Below are positions 8,195 through 16,672 of a stretch of DNA of 64,000 nt, in pieces. Position numbers and translations under genes: made by a program. Numbering within the stretch: position 1 is the stretch's first letter; each line of letters starts with the position of its first letter. The notes beneath the pieces were generated by a model that was not told the DNA's origin, searched no databases, and saw only the letters and a list, made by a program, of their open reading frames with translations. This DNA is from Paraburkholderia bryophila (GTDB lineage: Bacteria > Pseudomonadota > Gammaproteobacteria > Burkholderiales > Burkholderiaceae), in contig NZ_JACCAS010000001.1 of NCBI RefSeq assembly GCF_013409255.1, forward strand, positions 2,852,001 to 2,916,000, written 5' to 3'.

Positions 8195-9778
8195 ATGCAC
8201 TCTGATCGAATCTCGCGCGCGCGGACATGTGCGCCTCGCGCCCTGACTATCGCGGTAGCCGCTGCCCTCGCCAGCCTGCTCACCGCTTGTGTGGTCGGCC
8301 CCGACTACCGGCGGCCGGCGGCGGAAATTCCCGCTTCGTACAAGGAAGCGGCGCCCGGCTGGAAAGTCGCGGAGCCCGCCGATCAGCAGGATCGTGGCGC
8401 CTGGTGGACCATTTATCAGGACCCGCAACTCAACGCGCTCGAAGACAAGCTGAACGTCGCGAACCAGACCGTCGCCCAATACGCCGCCGCTTACCGGCAA
8501 GCGCGCGCGCTGGTCGGCGAGGCGAGGGCGGCGTATTTCCCGACCATCGGTGCATCGGCGGGCGCAACGCGCTCGGGCAACGGTTCGTCGTCGAGCGGCA
8601 ATTCAACGACGGCAACGAGCCGCTCCGGCATCAATAACAGCTTCAATGCGCAACTCCAGGCGAGCTGGGAGCCGGATCTGTGGGGTTCGGTGACTCGCTC
8701 GGTGAATTCGCAGAAAGCCGGTCAGCAAGGCGCCGCCGCGGACCTCGCGAACGCGCGGCTGTCCGCTCAGGCGACGCTCGCGCAAACGTACTTCTCGCTG
8801 CGCGCGCTCGACTCCAGCCAGAAGCTGCTCGACGATACCGTCGCGGCCTATCAGCGCTCACTGCAACTCACGCAGAATCAGTACGCTGCCGGCGTCGCGG
8901 CGCGCTCCGACGTGATTCAGGCGCAAACGCAATTGCAATCGGCGCAGGCCGCCGCGATCGACAACGGTGTGCAGCGCGCTCAAGACGAGCACGCAATCGC
9001 CGTGCTGGTCGGCGAACCGGCCTCGACCTTCGCGATTGCGGCATCGCCGCTGACCGCCACGCCGCCCACCGTGCCCGAGCAAATGCCGTCGGCGCTGCTC
9101 GAGCGGCGGCCGGACATTGCGTCGGCGGAACGCAAGGCCGCGGCGGCGAATGAACAGATCGGCGTCGCGGTCGCCGCGTTCTTCCCGACCTTGACGCTGT
9201 CGGCCACGGGCGGCTACGAAAATTCGGTGTTCTCGCAATTGCTGACCATGCCGTCGCGCTTCTGGACGGTCGGCCCGCAACTCGCGGCAACGCTGTTCGA
9301 CGCGGGTCTGCGCCAGGCGAAAACCGAAGCCGCTCGCGCGGCCTACGACCAGGACGTCGCGAGCTACCGTCAAACGGTGCTGGCCGCGTTCCAGGATGTC
9401 GAGGACAACCTCGCGTCGCAGCGCATCCTCGAACAGGAAATCGTCGTGCAACGGCAAGCGGTGGATTCGGCGCGTCAGGCGCTCGCCATCGTCACCAATG
9501 AGTACAAGGCGGGCACGGTCGGTTACGTCAACGTGCTGACCGCGCAAACCACCGCGTTCACGGCGGAGCAGAAGCTCGAAACCATCGCCGGACAGCGGAT
9601 GGTGTCGTCGGTCGGTCTGGTGAAGGCGTTGGGCGGCGGCTGGGACATCGCGCAGATAAACCGCGAAACGGGCGATGTTGCGGCACCCGCGCCGTTGCCG
9701 GCGTCGTCGGCCGTGCCGGTTCCGGTTGCGCGGAGCGCGGCAACGCCGCCGGAGATGCAGGCGGCGCAGAACAAGTAG
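8195..9778 (+). CDS. NodT-family outer-membrane efflux lipoprotein (TolC-like)
   Basis: Outer-membrane channel of tripartite efflux or RND systems, 527 aa. A signal peptide ends in lipobox LLTAC with lipidated Cys32, followed by VVGPDYRRP, the hallmark N-terminus of NodT/OprM-type factors. Two OEP repeats follow: the first near residues 80-290 with a Ser/Gly/Thr-rich insert, the second near 310-500 containing LLERRPDIASAERKAAAAN. The C-terminus is Pro/Ala-rich. ATG at 8195 has AAGGAA 9 bases upstream. No RND pump or periplasmic adaptor is adjacent; the nearest pump is the EmrB-type gene at 5114 on the opposite strand. Confidence 0.9.
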   Translation: MHSDRISRARTCAPRALTIAVAAALASLLTACVVGPDYRRPAAEIPASYKEAAPGWKVAEPADQQDRGAWWTIYQDPQLNALEDKLNVANQTVAQYAAAYRQARALVGEARAAYFPTIGASAGATRSGNGSSSSGNSTTATSRSGINNSFNAQLQASWEPDLWGSVTRSVNSQKAGQQGAAADLANARLSAQATLAQTYFSLRALDSSQKLLDDTVAAYQRSLQLTQNQYAAGVAARSDVIQAQTQLQSAQAAAIDNGVQRAQDEHAIAVLVGEPASTFAIAASPLTATPPTVPEQMPSALLERRPDIASAERKAAAANEQIGVAVAAFFPTLTLSATGGYENSVFSQLLTMPSRFWTVGPQLAATLFDAGLRQAKTEAARAAYDQDVASYRQTVLAAFQDVEDNLASQRILEQEIVVQRQAVDSARQALAIVTNEYKAGTVGYVNVLTAQTTAFTAEQKLETIAGQRMVSSVGLVKALGGGWDIAQINRETGDVAAPAPLPASSAVPVPVARSAATPPEMQAAQNK

Positions 9779-9797
9779 GCGTAATGCTGGACGAAGT

Positions 9798-9836
9798 AAA
9801 AAGGCTTGGCCGCGGAATGCGGCCAAGCCTTTTTTA
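9798..9836 (+). terminator. Very strong intrinsic terminator after the NodT gene
   Basis: A perfect 16-bp stem (9798-9813 with 9819-9834, core GGCTTGGCCGC) with loop GGAAT is followed by a T run. It begins 20 bases after the stop codon. Confidence 0.92.
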
Positions 9837-9889
9837 TCGGCGCGAGAAATACAACGAGTCCGGGCGCGAAAACAAAGCGCGTTCACTAA

Positions 9890-9914
9890 TAAGCGGCCGC
9901 CCGCCGGCCGCTTA
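9890..9914 (-). terminator. Hairpin at the end of the gsp cluster
   Basis: A 10-bp perfect inverted repeat TAAGCGGCCG/CGGCCGCTTA with a 5-base loop lies 18 bases past the gspN stop. On the minus strand it is followed by TTAG rather than a long T tract, so it is at best a modest intrinsic terminator for the type II secretion operon. Confidence 0.5.
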
Positions 9915-9931
9915 GCCGCCCGACATGCCAG

Positions 9932-10711
9932 TCAATGCGCAAACGTCAGCGCCACCGTATCCGGTCCGCTCGGCCGTCCCAGCAAATTCAGCAGCCCCGC
10001 GAGGTTATCGCGCGCTTCGGGCGCGGCGCTCGCCGTGCCATGAAACTCCGTCGATGCCGCCGACACCGTGCCGTTCCCCGACAGCATCAACGGCCCCTTG
10101 ATGGTCGCCAGATCGAGCGTCGACGACGCCCCCTGCGCCTGAAACACCACCCGGTACGACCCCAGCGGCCTGACCAGCGAAACGCGTGAACTGGCATCGG
10201 TGAGCATGATCGTCATCTGACCGAACGCTTCGTGATTGAAGCGGCGCCAATCCGACCACGACAACTGCACATCGCCCTGCAAATCGAGCGTATTGAACGG
10301 CGCGCCCAGACCGCTCAGCAACGAAGCCGGCACGGCGATCGTGCCGGGCGTCACCGTGGCGGTGCGCAGGGTGGCGTCGACGGTGATCGGCTCCGGCATT
10401 GCCTCGCTGTGCCGCATGGTCATCCGCACGCGGCCGGTGAAAAGCGGCCAGAACGCCGTCTGCCATTCGATCCGTCCAGGCAGTAGGGTCGCCGTGCTCG
10501 TATCGGCGCCAGCGGCCAGCATCAGCGTGGCCGAACCGTGCCACAACGAGCCCGCCGGGTTGACGAGATTGACGTGACCGCCGGTCTGTCTGGCGAACTG
10601 CGGGGTGATCCAGGCGGCCGGCAACAGCGTGAGCATCACGGCCGCGGCCGACAACACCGCGACCAGAAGCCAGGGTAGCGCGACGCGTAGGCGCCGCATC
10701 CAGTAAGTCAT
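9932..10711 (-). CDS. gspN: Type II secretion system protein GspN
   Basis: Inner-membrane component of the general secretory pathway, 259 aa. One N-terminal transmembrane helix (about residues 10-33) is followed by a periplasmic beta-rich domain. Segments such as NLVNPAGSLWHGSATLML and WQTAFWPLFTGRVRM match the GspN family pattern. It is the last gene of the gspG-N block, 28 bp after gspM. The start at 10711 (ATG) could alternatively be the in-frame ATG four residues later. GspN is non-essential in several systems. Confidence 0.85.
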   Translation of the reverse strand: MTYWMRRLRVALPWLLVAVLSAAAVMLTLLPAAWITPQFARQTGGHVNLVNPAGSLWHGSATLMLAAGADTSTATLLPGRIEWQTAFWPLFTGRVRMTMRHSEAMPEPITVDATLRTATVTPGTIAVPASLLSGLGAPFNTLDLQGDVQLSWSDWRRFNHEAFGQMTIMLTDASSRVSLVRPLGSYRVVFQAQGASSTLDLATIKGPLMLSGNGTVSAASTEFHGTASAAPEARDNLAGLLNLLGRPSGPDTVALTFAH

Positions 10712-10739
10712 GCGAGAAAATCCTGTGACGACGCCGCGA

Positions 10740-11243
10740 TCATTTCGCGGTGGACGGCTGCAACGACGCCGTCAGATCCACTTGGCCATCGTCCTTCAAC
10801 GCGGTCACATGCGCTTCGGCGACTTGCACCTTGAACTGCTTGCGCGCGTCGTCGACCCAGCTCGTCCACGCCGGAAACGACGCGTTCTTCATCTGGATCT
10901 GCACGGCATTACCGATCACCTGCACCTGTGTCGCGGCAAGACCGTGATCGGTGAGCGACGCGGCAAGCGCATCCTTCAGCGCGGCGCCGGTCGGCGCGAC
11001 GCCTTGCGCGGCCGCCGACAACTGACGCGCCTCGTTCGACTGCGCGGTCATCGAAGCGAGTTGCCGTTGCAAGCTGGGCAGCGATTCCTTCAGATGCGCG
11101 CGTCCCTCCTGCGCCGGCGCCCACAGCACCGACCACGCGATCACCACCGCGAGGACACCGCTGCCCCACGCCAGGATGGTTTTTTCGCGCTCGGAGCGCT
11201 GGTCCCAGAATCCGGCCCATGTTTGAGCGAGTTCAGCTTTCAT
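10740..11243 (-). CDS. gspM: Type II secretion system protein GspM
   Basis: Bitopic inner-membrane protein of the secretion platform that pairs with GspL, 167 aa. A short cytoplasmic segment (MKAELAQTWAGFWDQRSERE) leads into one membrane helix (about 28-45), then a coiled-coil stretch and a periplasmic ferredoxin-like domain. The ATG at 11243 overlaps the gspL stop as ATGA, which favours it over the in-frame ATG at 11264 lying inside gspL. Confidence 0.88.
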   Translation of the reverse strand: MKAELAQTWAGFWDQRSEREKTILAWGSGVLAVVIAWSVLWAPAQEGRAHLKESLPSLQRQLASMTAQSNEARQLSAAAQGVAPTGAALKDALAASLTDHGLAATQVQVIGNAVQIQMKNASFPAWTSWVDDARKQFKVQVAEAHVTALKDDGQVDLTASLQPSTAK

Positions 11244-12649
11244 TGTCCGTTCCTGATGGTCCACTTACCGGTGTTGCTGTCGATCTCGCCAGTCAGGCCG
11301 TTGCGCGCGAGGCGCTTGGCGAAGTCCGGATCGAGTTTCACCTCGGGTTTGAAGGTCACGTCGAGGCGGCGGTCGTGATAATCGAGCGCGGCGATGCCGT
11401 TGACCGGCACCGGCGCCAGCGAGCGTGCGAGGCCGTCGGCGAGCGACAGGAAGTCGTCCGGCGACAGCTCACCCGCCGCCACGCGCAGTTGCTGCAACTG
11501 GTGCGACATCTGGTCGGGCGCGTCGAGTACGACGGTCGTCTTCGGGAAGGTGTTGAGCAATAGCTCGGTCATCTGCGTGTTGATCGCGTCGCGTTGATGC
11601 GCGAGCATCAGCCACTGCACGTTCATGCCGACAATCGCCACGACCAGCGCGCCGACCGCGAGCAGCAGCGGCAAACGCAGACGCCGCAGCGTCGCGCGGT
11701 CGAGCCGCCACGGCTGCGACGCGAACTCGAACTGGCACAGGTCGAAGCGGCATTCCAACGCACGCCGCGCCAGTTGCTCGAACGGCAGCGGACTCGCTCC
11801 GTGGATGTGCGCGGCCAGCCGCGCCGGGCTCTTTGCAGGGAGGCTGGGCTCATTGCCCGGCAGTTCGGTCAGCATGTACAGCGAGACGGGCGCCGCACCC
11901 GCGAGCGCGGCGAGTGTCGCGTTGACGGCGGTAGCCGGCACCGCCAGCCCTTCGCCTTGTACGCCGCGAGCAATGGCCAGTTCGACGCGCGGCACGCCGC
12001 TGTCGACCACGCTTTCGAGCAGCAGCGCGGGCGCGGTCTGGACCACGGCGCCGAGCACGGTCGCCACCATCGGCATGACCGACGCCACGCCGGGCGCGAC
12101 CACTGGCGCGACGCCAGGCAGCGACGTCGCCACCTGGGCGGCGCCGCCCACGCCGGGCTCGCCCGCGCTGACCAGTTCGGCGACTTCGGCGGCCACCTCG
12201 GGCGAGACCGCTTGCGGCAGGCAGCGCGTGACCGGCACGGCGCGCAGGCTGCGGTGTCCGGCTGCCGAGAAGCCTTCGCAGATAAAGCGGAACCAGCCAC
12301 GGTCGATGATCGCGAGCATCTGCCGGCCGCCCGCGAGCGGTTTCGGGTCGACGGCGATATGACAGGTTTGCGGGTCCTGGATCAGTTGATCCTCGACGAT
12401 ATTCGGCAAGGCCTGACGCAGCTTCGGACCGCGCAACGGCGGCAGCGTGGTCGGCATCATCAGCAGATCGCGGGCGGCGACCATCAGCACCGTCGACGAC
12501 GCGCGCGGCAGCAGCGCGAGCGACGAGCGTCCGGCGCGCTGGGTGCGGCCTGACTTGTCGAGCAGCACGAACGGCAGCTCCGGCAGTTGCCATTCCTGCG
12601 ATGGCACCGCCGGATCACGCGGCGGGAGTAGGACGATCAGCGTGCTCAA
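11240..12649 (-). CDS. gspL: Type II secretion system protein GspL
   Basis: Links the cytoplasmic ATPase GspE to the inner-membrane platform, 469 aa. The actin-like cytoplasmic domain covers about residues 1-310 and contains DLLMMPTTLPPLRGPKLRQ and VEDQLIQDP. One transmembrane helix (about 324-345, LPLLLAVGALVVAIVG) precedes the periplasmic ferredoxin-like domain. Residues ~150-215 form an Ala/Val/Gly/Pro-rich low-complexity stretch that looks inserted compared with shorter GspL proteins. The apparent start is TTG (12649) with a GAGAGAG Shine-Dalgarno-like run upstream; the gap to gspK is 28 bp. Confidence 0.88.
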   Translation of the reverse strand: MSTLIVLLPPRDPAVPSQEWQLPELPFVLLDKSGRTQRAGRSSLALLPRASSTVLMVAARDLLMMPTTLPPLRGPKLRQALPNIVEDQLIQDPQTCHIAVDPKPLAGGRQMLAIIDRGWFRFICEGFSAAGHRSLRAVPVTRCLPQAVSPEVAAEVAELVSAGEPGVGGAAQVATSLPGVAPVVAPGVASVMPMVATVLGAVVQTAPALLLESVVDSGVPRVELAIARGVQGEGLAVPATAVNATLAALAGAAPVSLYMLTELPGNEPSLPAKSPARLAAHIHGASPLPFEQLARRALECRFDLCQFEFASQPWRLDRATLRRLRLPLLLAVGALVVAIVGMNVQWLMLAHQRDAINTQMTELLLNTFPKTTVVLDAPDQMSHQLQQLRVAAGELSPDDFLSLADGLARSLAPVPVNGIAALDYHDRRLDVTFKPEVKLDPDFAKRLARNGLTGEIDSNTGKWTIRNGQ

Positions 12650-12677
12650 AGGCCACTCTCTCTGGGAAAGGCGTTAT

Positions 12678-14456
12678 TCATAGTTGGTCTTGTACTCGCA
12701 CGATACGCGTAGTGTGAGTCAATGGATCGCGATATACGAGGGTGGTGCGATCGACTTCCGCGCGTTCGTGCTGCACGCGGCCGTGGATCAGGAAATAGCT
12801 GGTGTTGACGTCGAGCTGATTCGGGTCGATCGAGACCTGCTGGGCGCCGGCGCCTTGCAGCGCGAGCATCACATCGCTGGCGTTATGGAAGAACACGGTT
12901 TGCCGACGTGCGACGAACGCTTGCGCGGACGACAGGCTCATGCCCGGCACGATGGCCGCGATCACTTCGGCGGAGGCGGTGTTCATGTTGACTGCCGAGA
13001 CGGTCGGCAGCACGGTGACGAACGGGCGCAGGCGCGCGACGGTTTCGGGCGTGTAGCCGGGGATGTCGAGCAGCGAGTCGACGCTGGTTAATTGCAGCGG
13101 GGCTTGCGCGGAGTTGTCGTTGCTGTCTTCCATGCCGGGTTTGTCGGTGAACGTACCGCCGGTGGCGCCGCCTTGCGGTGTTGGGGTCGGTGCTGTGCCG
13201 TTGGTCGACGTGATCGTCTGGAAGCGGGTCGCCGATTGGCCCAGGCTTGCGCGGACTTGCAGGGCGGTTGCTTTGGCTAGCTGGCCGCTTATGCCTAGCG
13301 AGACCAATAGGCGCTGGTAGGAGGCGATTTGCTCCACGTTCAGTTGCATGACGCCTGGGGCCGGGCTTGAGACCAGGTTTCTCAGGTTGAACTTGGATTG
13401 GGCGTCTTCTATCGAGCCTGATAGGTAGGTTTCGGCGCCCTGGGCGGAGCGGGCTTCGCCGATCTGGCCTAAGAAATCCGATAGGCGGGTTTTGGCGATG
13501 GGGACGCCCCATAGGCCGCCCAGGTACGTTATGCCCGCTGAGGTGTCGCCTTCTGAGCGCAGGATCAAGCGTGTCCAGTCCAGCGCGCCTCGCGAGACCC
13601 ATTGGGCCTGGGACAGCAGGCGCTGGTTTTCTATCCGGCGGATTTGGACTTGCTGGCGCCAGAGCATGCCGGAGACCAGGATCGCTGATAGCGCGACTAC
13701 TAGCAAGGCGCTGATTATTGCTACGCCGGTTTCGTGGGTTTTTCTGGTTAGGCTGTTTTTGTTGGCCTTTCCTTGCTTTGTTAGTGGTCTATTAGCGTTC
13801 CCCCTGTGCGGGGGGGCACCTACTTTTCTTTGCTTGCCGCAAAGAAAAGTAGGCAACAGAAAGCGGCTCACACCGCTAACTCCTAAGTGGGTTCCGTGGT
13901 CCACCACCGGTAGTGGTGCATCTGGAATCAGTGTTCCCGCGCACTCCGCCCCCGTGACAAAGCCGTCATTCATCCCGTCTTGCACTGCGTGCTCGTCGGA
14001 ACGGCTAACCAGGAACCCCCTCGGGTTTGTTGGCGTGTTGGGGGGGCCGTCGGCTTCGCCTTGGCGAAGCCGAGGAACAAATGGGGAGGTTTCTGCGAAA
14101 TGCAGAGCCTCCCCCTCGTTTGTTGATCTCGCGTTCGGCGCGCGTAGCGCCGCCGGAGCTGATGACGGCTTTGTCACAGACGCGGAGTGTGCGGGGGCAC
14201 GGATTCCAGATGAGCCACTACCGTGGCTGCGCGAGGGACCCGCTTCAGAATTAGCGGTGTGAGCCGCTTTCTTTTGCCTACTTTTCTTTGCGGCAGGCAA
14301 AGAAAAGTAGGTGCCCCCCCGCACAGGGGGAACGCCAATAGACCACCGCGAAAACAAGGAAAGGCCAACACAGCCAGAACACCGACAAAAGCAAAAACCC
14401 CGTCCAGAAGAACGAAAACCCAAAGCGCGTCGCGGAGACAAAAAACAGAACCTCAT
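12678..14456 (-). CDS. gspK: Type II secretion minor pseudopilin GspK with a repeat-derived N-terminal extension
   Basis: Minor pseudopilin that caps the pseudopilus tip. The recognisable protein starts at the prepilin cleavage site HETG/VAIISALLVV (Gly244, codon 13725-13727) and runs 348 residues to the stop, with the expected LTSVDSLLDIPGYTP and VNMNTASAEVI segments. Upstream, the frame stays open for 243 further codons to an ATG at 14456, one base past the gspJ stop (TGAAATG), where the native start should be. Those codons lie almost entirely in an inverted pair of repeats (13752-13970 and 14162-14375), so the original short leader seems to have been split by insertion. An unextended start is not available: no ATG, GTG or TTG occurs just before the cleavage site. 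The nearest candidates are a GTG and a TTG in the repeat, ~45-50 codons upstream. Whether the product is processed normally is unknown. Confidence 0.8.
   Translation of the reverse strand: MRFCFLSPRRALGFRSSGRGFCFCRCSGCVGLSLFSRWSIGVPPVRGGTYFSLPAAKKSRQKKAAHTANSEAGPSRSHGSGSSGIRAPAHSASVTKPSSAPAALRAPNARSTNEGEALHFAETSPFVPRLRQGEADGPPNTPTNPRGFLVSRSDEHAVQDGMNDGFVTGAECAGTLIPDAPLPVVDHGTHLGVSGVSRFLLPTFLCGKQRKVGAPPHRGNANRPLTKQGKANKNSLTRKTHETGVAIISALLVVALSAILVSGMLWRQQVQIRRIENQRLLSQAQWVSRGALDWTRLILRSEGDTSAGITYLGGLWGVPIAKTRLSDFLGQIGEARSAQGAETYLSGSIEDAQSKFNLRNLVSSPAPGVMQLNVEQIASYQRLLVSLGISGQLAKATALQVRASLGQSATRFQTITSTNGTAPTPTPQGGATGGTFTDKPGMEDSNDNSAQAPLQLTSVDSLLDIPGYTPETVARLRPFVTVLPTVSAVNMNTASAEVIAAIVPGMSLSSAQAFVARRQTVFFHNASDVMLALQGAGAQQVSIDPNQLDVNTSYFLIHGRVQHERAEVDRTTLVYRDPLTHTTRIVRVQDQL
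13752..13970 (+). repeat. Interspersed repeat, copy A (inverted partner of copy B)
   Basis: About 215 bp beginning near GTTGGCCTTTCC and ending near GTGACAAAGCCGTC. It contains the palindromic block ACTTTTCTTTGC..GCAAAGAAAAGT, a C-run/G-run hairpin GTTCCCCCTGTGCGGGGG and GCGGCTCACACCGCTAA. It matches the reverse complement of 14162-14375 over nearly its whole length with scattered mismatches. The same type of sequence is, to my knowledge, frequent between Burkholderia and Paraburkholderia genes. Here it lies inside the gspK reading frame. Confidence 0.85.
14162..14375 (-). repeat. Interspersed repeat, copy B
   Basis: Inverted copy of 13752-13970. Reading the minus strand the order is identical: GTTGGCCTTTCC, the C/G-run hairpin, the ACTTTTCTTTGC palindrome, GCGGCTCACACCGCTAA, and finally GTGACAAAGCCGTC. 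The ~190 bp between the copies contain two further hairpins, GGCTTCGCC/GGCGAAGCC near 14050 and GGGAGG..CCTCCC near 14083-14113, which suggests the whole 13752-14375 segment arrived as one composite palindromic unit. Confidence 0.85.
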
Positions 14457-14457
14457 T

Positions 14458-15135
14458 TCACTCTCCGACGAGAAAAACGCGCGTCACTGGCCGCGCCAGC
14501 GAAGTAGCCCCAATACTGACCTCAAGCCCGGTAACCGACCGCGGCAGCGGCGCACTCCCCAACTGGGGCACCTTCAGATTGTTATCCGCCTCGGTAATCG
14601 CACTCTGCACATCCCCCATCTGGGTAGTCCAGCCAACCTTAGGCACATACAACCGCGCATTGATCGCCCCAACCCCACCCATCAGCGGCACAGCACTCCA
14701 CCCATCACCTTCACCACCGCGCAACGCGCGCCGCAAATCCCCGGCATTCCCCAACGGCGGCGACGCATACCGAATCACGCGTCCATTGGAAATCCGATAC
14801 CGCACCACCTGCAACCGCGGCGCCGTCCCCGGCAACATCAACTGCCGCACAACCTGCAACACATTGCCCGACACCGACACCGCCGCCTGACCCGCTTCGT
14901 CATCCGACGCGGCCTGACGCACATCGATCCGCATCTGATCGAACAACTGCGCAAACACGCGCTCGTCTTCCATCGCGTTCGTAATGGTCTGCCGGCCACG
15001 AATGATCTGGTCGAGCCCGCGCCACGACAGCACGGCAATCACCGCCAGAATCGCAATCGCGACCATCAGCTCGATCAGCGTGAAACCACGCCCGCCCGAT
15101 CGGCGGCGGCGCTCAGAGCGAACGGTTCGTTTCAT
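14458..15135 (-). CDS. gspJ: Type II secretion minor pseudopilin GspJ
   Basis: Minor pseudopilin of 225 aa forming the tip complex with GspI and GspK. The prepilin motif GRGFTLIELMVAIAILAVI (cleavage after Gly17, Phe+1, Glu+5) is followed by the hydrophobic helix and a beta-rich C-terminal domain. The 5' end overlaps gspI by 23 bases, and the stop lies one base before the gspK ATG, so translation is coupled. Confidence 0.92.
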   Translation of the reverse strand: MKRTVRSERRRRSGGRGFTLIELMVAIAILAVIAVLSWRGLDQIIRGRQTITNAMEDERVFAQLFDQMRIDVRQAASDDEAGQAAVSVSGNVLQVVRQLMLPGTAPRLQVVRYRISNGRVIRYASPPLGNAGDLRRALRGGEGDGWSAVPLMGGVGAINARLYVPKVGWTTQMGDVQSAITEADNNLKVPQLGSAPLPRSVTGLEVSIGATSLARPVTRVFLVGE

Positions 15136-15508
15136 TCGCGACCACCGTCACCATCTGGGCAAGATTGCCGCTACCGCCAGGCGTCGTCACCATCACTTCC
15201 ACCCGACGAAACACCGGGTTCGGCGTCGCCGTCACACGCTCAGTACAGATCAACTGCAAATTACCCTGCGAACAATCGAAACTCGTCGAACCGACATTCG
15301 GCCAGCCATGCGTCAGATGCAATTGCGCCAACGTGTTGTCAGCGCTCCAGCCGGCCAGCAAGCGCTTGTGCAAATCGGCCTCGCCAGTCGCAAGACTGCC
15401 CACGGCGCGCAACGAAGCCGCCAATGCCACCGCGATGATCGCCAGCGCCACCAGCACCTCGATCATCGTAAAACCGCGCTGCGCGCGGTCGACCTTCTCG
15501 TGAGCCAT
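15113..15508 (-). CDS. gspI: Type II secretion minor pseudopilin GspI
   Basis: Minor pseudopilin of 131 aa. The prepilin signal MAHEKVDRAQRGFTMIEVLV gives cleavage at RG/FTMIE. A mature domain with TLAQLHLTHGWPNVG and a cysteine pair (FDCSQGNLQLIC) follows. Start at 15508 is chosen because AGGAG lies a few bases upstream; the longer open frame overlaps gspH without a signal sequence. Overlaps gspJ at its 3' end. Confidence 0.9.
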   Translation of the reverse strand: MAHEKVDRAQRGFTMIEVLVALAIIAVALAASLRAVGSLATGEADLHKRLLAGWSADNTLAQLHLTHGWPNVGSTSFDCSQGNLQLICTERVTATPNPVFRRVEVMVTTPGGSGNLAQMVTVVANETNRSL

Positions 15509-15530
15509 CCTGCTCCTGCAACGACGCATC

Positions 15531-16010
15531 TCAGTGCACCTCGTAGCGGCCATTGCCGGTGCCGACAATCGTCGCGCGCCCCGCCGCCGAAAACAGCGTG
15601 ATCTGCACAGGCACGTCGATCGCCTCGGTGCCGAACACCACCCGGCTCGGTTGCGTATCCGAACCGGGATAGTTGATCGCCACACCCGTCACGCCGCCTT
15701 CCCAACGGCGCGGTCCGAGCAGATCGTCGCGCAGCGGACGCCAGCCGTCTTCCGTGCGCAGATCGAAACGGAAACCGCCGTCCACCGGCTGCCATGCAAC
15801 CGGCCGCGCGCGCACCTGCGCTTCATCGCCGGCCGATTCGAACAGCAGCGCGAGACGTTGCGCTTCCTCGTTCAGATCGGTGCGCGGATTGCGCGTGATC
15901 GTCAGCGCGGTCAACGACACCAGCAAGCCCGCGATCACCAGCACCACCAGCATTTCCAGCAGCGTAAAACCCGCGGTGCGGCGGCGGCCGTTCGGCAGTG
16001 GACCTCGCAT
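15531..16010 (-). CDS. gspH: Type II secretion minor pseudopilin GspH
   Basis: Minor pseudopilin of 159 aa at the base of the tip complex. Prepilin motif RRTAGFTLLEMLVVLVIAGL, cleavage after Gly14 with Glu+5. The mature region includes EEAQRLALLFESAGDEAQVR, typical of the GspH (GspH/FimT) family. It sits between gspG and gspI with 20-25 bp gaps. Confidence 0.92.
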   Translation of the reverse strand: MRGPLPNGRRRTAGFTLLEMLVVLVIAGLLVSLTALTITRNPRTDLNEEAQRLALLFESAGDEAQVRARPVAWQPVDGGFRFDLRTEDGWRPLRDDLLGPRRWEGGVTGVAINYPGSDTQPSRVVFGTEAIDVPVQITLFSAAGRATIVGTGNGRYEVH

Positions 16011-16034
16011 GAAAATCTTCTCTACGCCGACGGA

Positions 16035-16499
16035 TTACTGCCACGACCCGACGTCGGCATCATTGCCTTCGCCGCCGGGCTTGCCGTCCGCGCCATAGCT
16101 GAACACGTCGATCTCACCATGCACGCCAGGATTCAGATACTGATAGGCATTGCCCCACGGATCGTTCGGCAGACGTTCGAGATAACCACCGTCCTTCCAG
16201 TTGTTCGGCACCGGGTCCGTGCTCGGCTTTTCGATCAGCGCGCGCAAACCTTGCTCCTGCGTCGGATAACGGCCGTTGTCGAGACGGTAGAGCTTCATGG
16301 CCTGCATCACGGTGCCGATGTCCTGCTTCGCGGCAACACGCCGCGCTTCATCCGGACGACTCATGATCTTCGGTACGATCAATGCCGCGAGAATGCCCAG
16401 AATCGCGATCACGACCATGATTTCGATCAGCGTGAATCCACGTTGACGACGGCTGCGCGAACCCGCGATTTCAGTGCGGCGAGTGGTCGACAGTTGCAT
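16035..16499 (-). CDS. gspG: Type II secretion major pseudopilin GspG
   Basis: Major pseudopilin that polymerises into the periplasmic pseudopilus, 154 aa. Motif RRQRGFTLIEIMVVIAILGI with cleavage after Gly21 and Glu+5. The hallmark MKLYRLDNGRYPTQEQGLRAL, WKDGGYLERLPNDPWGNAYQ and calcium-site tail (FSYGADGKPGGEGNDADVG) are present. A GAGGTAG Shine-Dalgarno precedes the ATG. It heads the gspG-N block and starts ~170 bp from the divergent gspC, so both share the 16500-16672 promoter region. Confidence 0.95.
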   Translation of the reverse strand: MQLSTTRRTEIAGSRSRRQRGFTLIEIMVVIAILGILAALIVPKIMSRPDEARRVAAKQDIGTVMQAMKLYRLDNGRYPTQEQGLRALIEKPSTDPVPNNWKDGGYLERLPNDPWGNAYQYLNPGVHGEIDVFSYGADGKPGGEGNDADVGSWQ

Positions 16500-16672
16500 A
16501 GCTTGCTACCTCTTATCAGGTGGAATTTTTTTGACGGGGCGGGATTCGCGTGTCAGCAATCAGGCTGCCATTGAACACGCCCGGCCGGTCATTTTAATGT
16601 TACGCAGTTGAAGGGTTGTGAGAAAACACCGAGACACTTTCAACCAACGCAATTTTCACAATAGTCCGTACA

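Noticed and set aside
8858..9886. Long minus-strand ORF opposite the NodT gene, and many similar long antisense frames across the window
   Set aside because: Arg/His-rich shadow frames caused by high GC; the plus-strand gene has clear family motifs.
13790..14350. CRISPR-like repeat array
   Set aside because: The repeats are two long inverted copies, not short direct repeats with unique spacers.
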